From an uncultured Mobilibacterium sp. (GTDB lineage: Bacteria > Bacillota > Clostridia > Peptostreptococcales > Anaerovoracaceae), in the NCBI GenBank assembly GCA_947254375.1, contig CAMYCF010000006.1, forward strand, positions 9,928 to 73,927: a stretch of 64,000 nt of DNA. The letters are read 5' to 3'. The translations under genes and the position numbers were made by a program. Below, piece by piece: positions 7,805 through 14,962 of the stretch (positions are counted from its first letter, which is position 1; each line of letters starts with the position of its first letter). Below the pieces are notes generated by a model. The model was not told the origin of the DNA, did not search any database, and saw nothing but the letters and a program-made list of their open reading frames with translations.

Positions 7805-8497
7805 ATGATCGACGGTTTGCTTGCCACTCTTGCGAAAGGCATGACTGACAGCGCTTGGCTCGCGCCCGTCTTCGCCTTCGTCGCAGGTGTCTTCGCATCG
7901 TTCCTACCGTGTTCGCTTTCGTCGATACCTCTGATCATAGGTTATGTCGGCGGATCGGGCGAAGAGGATACGAAGAAGGCGTTCAAATTTTCGATCGTGT
8001 TTGCGGTCGGTGCCGCGGTCACGTATACGGCGCTCGGAGTTGCGGCGGCGACGGCCGGCAAGCTCCTCGGCACATCGTCGAAGGTGTGGTTCATCTTCCT
8101 CGGCGCGCTCATGGTCCTCATGGCGCTTCAGATGTGGGGGGTGTTCGAGATAATACCTTCGAGCTACCTGACGTCGAAGAACACGAAGAAAGGATATCTC
8201 GGGGCATTTATCACGGGACTCCTCGGCGGAGTGTTCGCGACGCCGTGCTCGACGCCCGTCCTTGTGGCTGTCCTCGCCGTCGTGGCGGGCAAAGGCAGCA
8301 TCGCCTGGGGAGCCTTCCTGCTCCTACTGTATGCGCTAGGCCACGGCATACTCGCGGTCATCGCCGGCACATCGGTCGGCTTCGTGAGAAAAATGTCGGC
8401 GGATCCGAAATACGGGAAATGGAGCAAGGCGCTGAACGTCGTTTTCGGGCTTTTGATCCTGGCGATCGGCTTTTATATGTTTTATCTCGGCTTTTAG
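7805..8497 (+). CDS. CcdA/DsbD-type thiol-disulfide membrane transporter
   Basis: 230 residues, about six transmembrane helices. It has the two paired family motifs that carry the redox cysteines: LPCSLSSIPLIIGY early and TPCSTPVLVAV in the second repeat. The family carries reducing equivalents from cytoplasmic thioredoxin to thioredoxin-like proteins outside. The start is immediately after the stop of the membrane thioredoxin gene (TAGCATG), so the two work as a unit. A terminator follows at 8517-8555. Confidence 0.88.
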   Translation: MIDGLLATLAKGMTDSAWLAPVFAFVAGVFASFLPCSLSSIPLIIGYVGGSGEEDTKKAFKFSIVFAVGAAVTYTALGVAAATAGKLLGTSSKVWFIFLGALMVLMALQMWGVFEIIPSSYLTSKNTKKGYLGAFITGLLGGVFATPCSTPVLVAVLAVVAGKGSIAWGAFLLLLYALGHGILAVIAGTSVGFVRKMSADPKYGKWSKALNVVFGLLILAIGFYMFYLGF

Positions 8498-8516
8498 AAA
8501 AACGAGCTTTTATAGG

Positions 8517-8555
8517 ATCGGGCGGTGCCTGCGGGGCCGCTCGGTTTTTATTTTA
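8517..8555 (+). terminator. Terminator after ccdA-like gene
   Basis: Stem CGGGCGG (8519-8525) with CCGCTCG (8537-8543, one G-U pair), followed by TTTTTATTTT. Confidence 0.7.
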
Positions 8556-8732
8556 CCCGAACTCCGAATGCACTAATAAAAGTGCCGAAACATCACAAAA
8601 CGATAACACAACATACTTCTGTAACACTTGAAAATCAAGGGTTGAATAGTTATAATAAATTAAATATGTATGTAAGCTCGCAAATAATAATAAGCGGGAC
8701 GGCGGACGGAAAAGCGATCGGAAGGAAGGGAA

Positions 8733-9578
8733 ATGATTGAGACCATAGGCGGGATTTTAAGGAGTTTCAGATTCGCCGATGCGATCGATATAGCGATAGT
8801 CTCCTACATAGTGTATAAAACGCTCGGTTTTATCAGGGAGACGAGGGCTCAGCAACTGGTGCGTGGACTTGCGGTACTCGTACTGGTCTTTTTGATGTCC
8901 AAACTTTTTGACCTTTACCTTCTCAACTGGCTCCTCAAGAGCCTGCTCGCCATGGGCATGTTCGCGATCGTCGTGGTCTTCCAGCCGGAGCTCAGGCGCG
9001 CGCTCGAGCAGATGGGACGCAGGAACCTGGCGGCGGACCAGCTCAAAAACATAGACAAGGAACACGCCGTTTCCATAGTGAATAATATGATAAATGCGAT
9101 CGACGATTTTTCGGCGAACAGGACGGGGGCGCTCATCGCTATAGAGCGCAGCACGATGCTGTCCGACATAGTTGAAACGGGAGCGATCGTAGACGCCGAC
9201 ATCTCGACGAGGCTGCTCGAGAATCTTTTTTACAAAGGTGCTCCTCTGCACGACGGTGCCGTCATAATAAGGGGAGACAGGGTATACGCGGCGAGCTGCG
9301 TCCTTCCTCTTTCACAGAAAAAGAACCTCGGCAAGAACCTCGGGACGCGCCACCGCGCGGGTCTCGGCCTCAGTGAGCAGTCGGATGCGCTCGTGATCAT
9401 CGTCTCCGAGGAGACGGGCGTAATATCGGTCGCGGAGAACGGCATGATAAGGAGATTCATGGATCTCAAATCGCTCGAGAAGATGCTTCTCGACCTCTAT
9501 ATACAGGACGAGGAAACGATCTACGAAAGGATCGGCAGGATCCTCAACAGAGGAGGTGGAAAGCACGATGGAAAGTAG
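8733..9578 (+). CDS. cdaA: Diadenylate cyclase CdaA
   Basis: 281 residues. Three N-terminal membrane helices (about 15-35, 42-60, 65-82) are followed by a DAC domain with the catalytic DGA (LHDGAVIIRGD) and RHR (LGTRHRAGLGL) motifs. It makes cyclic di-AMP from two ATP; in Firmicutes this second messenger controls potassium and osmolyte transport and cell-wall balance. It is first in the conserved cdaA-cdaR-glmM operon. Ribosome site GGAAGGAAGGGAA. The last 11 bases overlap cdaR. Confidence 0.96.
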   Translation: MIETIGGILRSFRFADAIDIAIVSYIVYKTLGFIRETRAQQLVRGLAVLVLVFLMSKLFDLYLLNWLLKSLLAMGMFAIVVVFQPELRRALEQMGRRNLAADQLKNIDKEHAVSIVNNMINAIDDFSANRTGALIAIERSTMLSDIVETGAIVDADISTRLLENLFYKGAPLHDGAVIIRGDRVYAASCVLPLSQKKNLGKNLGTRHRAGLGLSEQSDALVIIVSEETGVISVAENGMIRRFMDLKSLEKMLLDLYIQDEETIYERIGRILNRGGGKHDGK

Positions 9579-10770
9579 AAAGAAGGGCATAAACAAGCGC
9601 AATCTCGTTCTGTCTATCGTGATCGCCTTCGCAATGTGGATCTTCGTCGTATACAACGTAAACCCTACGATGACGCGGACTTTCAAGGACGTCCCGATAA
9701 CGCTCCTTAACGAGAACGTTCTCAGGGAAAACGGAATGGCAGTAAAGTCCATGGACGTCGATTCCATAGACATCACGGTAAGAGCGAAACGCCGGGTGCT
9801 CGACGACATACAGTCGGGTCAGATCAAGGTGAACGCCGACGTCGCCGATGCCGGCAAAGGGGACAATCCGATCTCCCTTTCGGTCGTCATCCCGAATGAT
9901 GCGATCGTGAAGAAACAGAGCGTCAAGCGGGTCAACATCAGCGTCGAGGACCTCGTGAAGAAGAAGGTCGATGCGAAGGCCGTGTTCGTCGACGGGTCGA
10001 ACGATCACACTGAGCCGAGCGCGCTGTCGCAGAGCGATTCGCAGGTGACGGTTTCGGGCGCGAAGAGCCTGGTCGGCAGGGTCTCATATGTGCGGCTGTC
10101 GCTCGATTCGAAGAAAGTCGGCGATTCGGCAAGATCTTTCAGCGTAAAGCCGGAGGCTGTCGATAAAAACGGCAAGGAGATCAAGTTCATCAAAAGCAGC
10201 CCGGGGCGCATATCCGTTAAGGCGGTAAAAGCATACACGAAGAAGGTGGCCCTCAACGTAAAAGTGAACAACCCTGACAGTACCATGTACAGCAGGACGT
10301 ACGACGCGCCGTCATCCGTCGTCATCAAGGGCAAAAAAACCGACATTAAGAAGATAACGAGCATCGATACGCAGACGATAGATCTTTCGGGCATCACCGA
10401 AAACACATCGGTGCCGATATCGTACGTATTGCCGGACGGCATAGAGATAGCGAACGAATCTATGGGCCTTAAGCTCGATGTAAAGATAGAGGGATATCCT
10501 CAGAAGACGATCGACATCGGCGGAGATTCGGTCAAGATAGTGAACGTACCTGACGGCTCCGTTGCGACGGTGAACGACGGATCGATACCGGTCATCGTGT
10601 CGTCCGACAGGTCGAACATAGACAGCATAACGGCGGCGGATATAACCGTTACGGTGGATGCCGGAAACTCTGGCAAGGGTACATACTATCTGAAGCCGAC
10701 TATAAAGACGTCATCTAATGTACGCCATGCGTCACTGAACGTATCAGGCATAAGCATAACAATAAGCTAA
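9568..10770 (+). CDS. cdaR: CdaA regulator CdaR (YbbR-domain protein)
   Basis: About 400 residues. A short basic N-terminus and one transmembrane segment (LVLSIVIAFAMWIFVVY) precede extracellular YbbR repeats of about 80 residues. It binds and modulates CdaA at the membrane. I chose ATG at 9568 because AGAGGAGG lies 11 bases upstream; an in-frame GTG at 9556 sits inside that ribosome site. It overlaps cdaA by 11 bp and is followed by glmM. Confidence 0.92.
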   Translation: MESRKKGINKRNLVLSIVIAFAMWIFVVYNVNPTMTRTFKDVPITLLNENVLRENGMAVKSMDVDSIDITVRAKRRVLDDIQSGQIKVNADVADAGKGDNPISLSVVIPNDAIVKKQSVKRVNISVEDLVKKKVDAKAVFVDGSNDHTEPSALSQSDSQVTVSGAKSLVGRVSYVRLSLDSKKVGDSARSFSVKPEAVDKNGKEIKFIKSSPGRISVKAVKAYTKKVALNVKVNNPDSTMYSRTYDAPSSVVIKGKKTDIKKITSIDTQTIDLSGITENTSVPISYVLPDGIEIANESMGLKLDVKIEGYPQKTIDIGGDSVKIVNVPDGSVATVNDGSIPVIVSSDRSNIDSITAADITVTVDAGNSGKGTYYLKPTIKTSSNVRHASLNVSGISITIS

Positions 10771-10781
10771 AGGAGAAAAAC

Positions 10782-12137
10782 ATGGGAAGATTATTCGGTA
10801 CCGACGGAGTAAGGGGAGTCGCCAATAAAGACCTCACGGCGACATTGGCTTTCGAAATAGGAAGAGCGGCGGCTTTCGTCCTCGGAAAAGAAAACGAAAA
10901 GCCGGTATTCGTTATAGGTAAGGACACGAGGATATCGGGAGACATGCTGGAAAACGCACTGACGGCCGGCGTCCTTTCGGTAGGCGGCAACGTTATAAAA
11001 GTGGGCGTAATGCCGACACCTGCGGTCGCTTATCTCGTAAAACACTATGACGGCGATGCGGGAGTCGTTATCTCCGCATCCCACAACACATTCGAGTACA
11101 ACGGGATAAAAATATTCAACGGCGACGGATTCAAGCTCGACGACAGGATCGAAGAGAAGATCGAAGATATAATCCTGTCCGGCGAGTTCTCTCATCCGGA
11201 GTACGTCGGAGACAGGCTCGGAAGGTGCGTCGAAGCCGAGGAGAACGCTTTGGGCGTATACACGAAATTCCTCGAAAGCACGATCGATGCCGACCTTTCC
11301 GGACTGAAGGTCGTTCTCGACACGGCGAACGGAGCGTCCTACATCACGGCTCCGACCGTATATGAGGCCCTAGGAGCCGACGTCACGACGCTTTTCCACG
11401 ATCCTGACGGAATAAACATCAATGAAGGATGCGGATCGACGCACCCTGAAGCCCTTCAACAGAAGGTCGTAGAACTCGGCGCCGATATCGGTCTTGCCTT
11501 CGACGGAGACGCCGACAGGCTCATAGTAGTAGACGAAAAAGGAAGGCTCGTCGACGGCGACAGGATAATGTGCATATGCGGAAAGATGCTCAGCGATGAG
11601 GGAGTCCTTTTCGGAGACAAGGTGACGGCTACGGTAATGAGCAACATCGGTCTCGGTAAATACCTCGCCGAATACGGAATAGGAGTCGACGTAACGAAGG
11701 TCGGCGACAGATACGTGCTCGAATCCATGCTCGAGACGGGCGGCGTACTCGGCGGCGAGCAGTCGGGACACATGATATTCCTCAACCTAACGACGACCGG
11801 AGACGGAGTGCTCTCGTCACTCCAGTTCATAAGGGCGCTTTTGGCATCGGGCAAAAAAGTCAGCGAGCTCAGAGATGAGATAAAGATCTATCCGCAGGCT
11901 CTCGTCAATGCTAAAGTGGATCCTGAGAAAAAGACTCTCGTCCTTGAAGATCCCGCGATAAAAGCGAAGATCGCCGAGACCGAAGCGAAGGTCGAAGGCA
12001 CGGGAAGGGTGCTCATAAGGGTATCCGGGACAGAGCCGATCATCAGGGTAATGCTTGAAGGCGAGGACGCCTCGGAAATACAAGGCTATGCGGAAGATAT
12101 AGCCGACATGATAATCGACAGATACGGAATCAAATAG
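10782..12137 (+). CDS. glmM: Phosphoglucosamine mutase GlmM
   Basis: 451 residues, normal length. It converts glucosamine-6-phosphate to glucosamine-1-phosphate for UDP-GlcNAc and peptidoglycan synthesis. The catalytic phosphoserine loop ISASHNTFEYNGIK, the metal loop FDGDADRL, the sugar loop GGEQSGH and the phosphate loop RVSGTEPIIRV are all intact. Ribosome site AAAGGAGAAAAAC. In this operon GlmM can also inhibit CdaA (known in other Firmicutes). A strong terminator follows. Confidence 0.97.
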   Translation: MGRLFGTDGVRGVANKDLTATLAFEIGRAAAFVLGKENEKPVFVIGKDTRISGDMLENALTAGVLSVGGNVIKVGVMPTPAVAYLVKHYDGDAGVVISASHNTFEYNGIKIFNGDGFKLDDRIEEKIEDIILSGEFSHPEYVGDRLGRCVEAEENALGVYTKFLESTIDADLSGLKVVLDTANGASYITAPTVYEALGADVTTLFHDPDGININEGCGSTHPEALQQKVVELGADIGLAFDGDADRLIVVDEKGRLVDGDRIMCICGKMLSDEGVLFGDKVTATVMSNIGLGKYLAEYGIGVDVTKVGDRYVLESMLETGGVLGGEQSGHMIFLNLTTTGDGVLSSLQFIRALLASGKKVSELRDEIKIYPQALVNAKVDPEKKTLVLEDPAIKAKIAETEAKVEGTGRVLIRVSGTEPIIRVMLEGEDASEIQGYAEDIADMIIDRYGIK

Positions 12138-12145
12138 GACAGTAT

Positions 12146-12189
12146 CTCGCGGGACACCGTATCAAAATGGCGTTCCCGCGAGTTTTTTT
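12146..12189 (+). terminator. Terminator of the cdaA-cdaR-glmM operon
   Basis: Stem CTCGCGGGA (12146-12154) with TCCCGCGAG (12174-12182), followed by seven T. Confidence 0.9.
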
Positions 12190-12257
12190 CTAAAAGGCGC
12201 TTTTAACGGCGTTTTTGCTGAGCGATACTTTTACAGACAGGCTATTTGTTGGTGACT

Positions 12258-13949
12258 ATGATCCGGGAAGACAGCAAAGCTCAAAAAATGTATATGCGCT
12301 GGCTCAGGGCCAAAGACGTGGGGCCGATCTCCAGAAGGGAGCTCCACGGCATGGTCTCGGATCTCGATGAGATCGAGGCGCGCTTTTCGTGCGATCCCGT
12401 CTTCGGCGAAGCGGGCATGACCGCACCGATAGGCATAGGCACCGACAGGATGAACGTATGGACGGCGGCGAGGACGGCGTTCGGGATAGCGAAGACCGTC
12501 TGCGATGCTGATATGCGCAGAAAGGGACTTGTTGTCGCTTACGATGCCCGCGAAAACTCGAGGGAGTTTGCCGAGGCCGCCGCGAGGATATGCGCCCGCG
12601 AAGGCGTTCAGGTGTTCTTCTTAAGGGATCCGGCGCCGCTTTCTCTCGTTTCATTTGCCGTAAGGGAGTTTTCATGCGCCGGCGGGATCGTCGTGACATC
12701 GGCTGACGAAAGGCCGGGCTACGGCGGAATAAGGGCTTACGCTCCTGGCGGCAGTCACATCTCTGAGACAGCGGCGAGGGCCGTAAAAAACAGGATCGAT
12801 ATATCGCCGGATCCTTTCGATATGCTTGAGACTGCCGAAGATTTCGACATGCTCTGCGCAAAAGCACGCATAGTGAATATACCTTCGAAACTGTTCGGCA
12901 AATACATAGACAGAGTAAGGCCGGCCGCTGATTTTACCGAAATAGGCGCCGATGCAAGGAGTTCGCTTAAGATCTCATACAGCTGCGCCCGCGGTACAGC
13001 CGAGGGATACATGGGAAAAATGTTCGATGCATTCGGTTTTACCGATGTTACGGCGATATACGAAATGGGCCGGGAGGAAGCGGTAAAAGCCGCAGATGAC
13101 CTCGGCGCGGATATTTTATTCCTGACAGACCACAACGGCACTTCCCTTGAAGTCGCCGCTCGGGAAAAAGACGGCAGCTTCGGCATTCTCACGGGCAACA
13201 TGGCGGGATCGCTCGTCATCGACTTTCTGCTCCTCAAGAACGCGCTGTCCGATCGCCCGAAGGAGGATATCTTCTGCATCGCGTCCATGGTGTCGGCAAA
13301 AACGGCGAAGCGCATCTGCGATGTGTACGGCGCGAAGCTGTACGCGACGATGCGCGAGTCGAGATATTTTACGGCGCTCATAAGGGAGAACGACGAAGAA
13401 GGCAAAGGCAATTTTATAGCCGGATTCGACGAAAAAGGCGGATGCATGATCGGAAAAGCCGCTATGGAGAAGGATGCGATGCTGACGGCGATCGTACTTT
13501 CGCTCGTTGCCGCGTCGGTAAAAGCGAGCGGCGTGACGCTCTTCGACCAGCTTCGTTTTATAGCGAAGGAATGCGGGGATGCGGCCGAGAGGAACGTTTC
13601 TTTTACCCGTGAAGATGAGATCGGGAAAGAGACCCTCGAAGCGGCGATCCGCTATCTGAGAAAAGAAGGGAGCCACTTCGGCGCCAAGATATCGGATGCG
13701 ACCGGCGTCGATGTCGAGAAATTCGTCGACCTCGCTCCGCGTGCCGAAATGCTCTGCTACAAGCTGAGCGACGACGGAAGGCTGATAGCGTACACGGATG
13801 AAGGCGGATCGAAGCTCGTCCTGCACTGCGGTTTTTACGGAGACGATGCCGAAAGAAAAGCGGCGGCGCTCTCGGTATTTTTGGAAACGTACTTCGGGAT
13901 GTTCCTCGATGAATATGAGAAGGAGCGTAAAGGATCGGAGGTGCGGTAA
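12258..13949 (+). CDS. Degenerate phosphohexomutase (predicted pseudoenzyme)
   Basis: About 563 residues with the four-domain layout of phosphoglucomutase/phosphomannomutase. The catalytic TASHNP loop is replaced by VTSADERPGYGG. The metal-binding DGDADR loop appears as LTDHNGTS, and the sugar-binding EES(I)G loop as FDEKGGCMIG. The equivalent motifs are intact in glmM just upstream, so the difference is real within this window. It is open and full length, so it is probably expressed rather than decaying. It may be a regulator or a structural partner in cell-wall or sugar-nucleotide metabolism beside glmM and galE (inference). The start is uncertain: ATG 12258 is used, with TTG 12246 and GTG 12252 as alternatives and no strong ribosome site. 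Only one base (13950) separates its stop from galE. Confidence 0.7.
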   Translation: MIREDSKAQKMYMRWLRAKDVGPISRRELHGMVSDLDEIEARFSCDPVFGEAGMTAPIGIGTDRMNVWTAARTAFGIAKTVCDADMRRKGLVVAYDARENSREFAEAAARICAREGVQVFFLRDPAPLSLVSFAVREFSCAGGIVVTSADERPGYGGIRAYAPGGSHISETAARAVKNRIDISPDPFDMLETAEDFDMLCAKARIVNIPSKLFGKYIDRVRPAADFTEIGADARSSLKISYSCARGTAEGYMGKMFDAFGFTDVTAIYEMGREEAVKAADDLGADILFLTDHNGTSLEVAAREKDGSFGILTGNMAGSLVIDFLLLKNALSDRPKEDIFCIASMVSAKTAKRICDVYGAKLYATMRESRYFTALIRENDEEGKGNFIAGFDEKGGCMIGKAAMEKDAMLTAIVLSLVAASVKASGVTLFDQLRFIAKECGDAAERNVSFTREDEIGKETLEAAIRYLRKEGSHFGAKISDATGVDVEKFVDLAPRAEMLCYKLSDDGRLIAYTDEGGSKLVLHCGFYGDDAERKAAALSVFLETYFGMFLDEYEKERKGSEVR

Positions 13950-13950
13950 G

Positions 13951-14958
13951 ATGAAGATCCTTTTGACGGGAGGCCTCGGATACATAGGCTCACACACTGC
14001 GACAGAGCTGTCGGCGAAAGGATACGATGTCGCCGTTCTTGACGACTGCTCCAACAGTTCGCCGGACACGGCCCGGACCCTCGAAAAGCTGACCGGAAGG
14101 AAGGTGCCTTTTTACAGGATCGATGCGTGCGACTGCGACGGAGTGACCGCCGTTCTCGAGCGCGAAAAGCCGGATGTCGTGATCCATTTTGCCGGGCTCA
14201 AATCGATACGCGGATCCATAGCGGAGCCGGACAGGTATTTCAGGACGAATATAGGCGCGGCGCGCGGTGTCATATGCGCTATGGAAAAGTGCGGCGTCAG
14301 GGACTTCATATTCAGCTCGAGCGCCTGCGTTTACAGTTCTCAGGGCGAGTCGCCGTATTCGGAGAAAAGCCCTCTGGCAGGGGCGCATCCTTACGCCGAG
14401 ACGAAGATCATCATCGAGGATATGCTGCATGAAGACTGCGTCGGTAAAAGGGATGTCCGCGCCATGTCGCTTCGGTATTTCAACCCCGTCGGCGTCCACG
14501 AGAGCGGGCTCCTCCGTGAAAATATACAGGGGAGGCCTGAAAACCTCGCACCCGCGGTAGTCGCTGCGGTAAAAGGTAAATACGACCTCAAGGTCTTCGG
14601 AGACGACTACGACACGCCGGACGGAACGTGCATCAGGGATTTTATACACATATGCGACCTCGCGGCGGGGCACGTCGCGGCGCTCGAATACATGAAGAAC
14701 GTGATGCCGAAGCTGAACGAGGGCGGAAGTGCATACGAAGTCTTCAACCTCGGCTCAGGCAGGGGTTACAGTGTGCTCGATTTTATAAAAACATTCGAAA
14801 GGGTGAACGGAGTCACCGTTCCTTATGAAATGGGAAAGAGGAGGGACGGGGATCTCGCCGTCGTATATGCCGACATAAAAAAAGCCGAAACGCTGATGGG
14901 CTGGCGCCCGCGCTTCGGCTTGGATGACATGTGCGCATCTCTGAAGGTCCTGCTTTAG
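13951..14958 (+). CDS. galE: UDP-glucose 4-epimerase
   Basis: 335 residues, typical for GalE. An N-terminal NAD-binding Rossmann motif TGGLGYIGSH, the SSSACVY serine region and the catalytic YAETK (Tyr-x-x-x-Lys) are present. It interconverts UDP-glucose and UDP-galactose (or the GlcNAc pair) for cell-surface polymers. Start ATG 13951 follows the ribosome site ATCGGAGGTGCGGTAAG, which lies inside the end of the preceding gene. The opposite-strand gltX fusion ends four bases after its stop, without room for a separate terminator. Confidence 0.93.
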   Translation: MKILLTGGLGYIGSHTATELSAKGYDVAVLDDCSNSSPDTARTLEKLTGRKVPFYRIDACDCDGVTAVLEREKPDVVIHFAGLKSIRGSIAEPDRYFRTNIGAARGVICAMEKCGVRDFIFSSSACVYSSQGESPYSEKSPLAGAHPYAETKIIIEDMLHEDCVGKRDVRAMSLRYFNPVGVHESGLLRENIQGRPENLAPAVVAAVKGKYDLKVFGDDYDTPDGTCIRDFIHICDLAAGHVAALEYMKNVMPKLNEGGSAYEVFNLGSGRGYSVLDFIKTFERVNGVTVPYEMGKRRDGDLAVVYADIKKAETLMGWRPRFGLDDMCASLKVLL

Positions 14959-14962
14959 ATTT

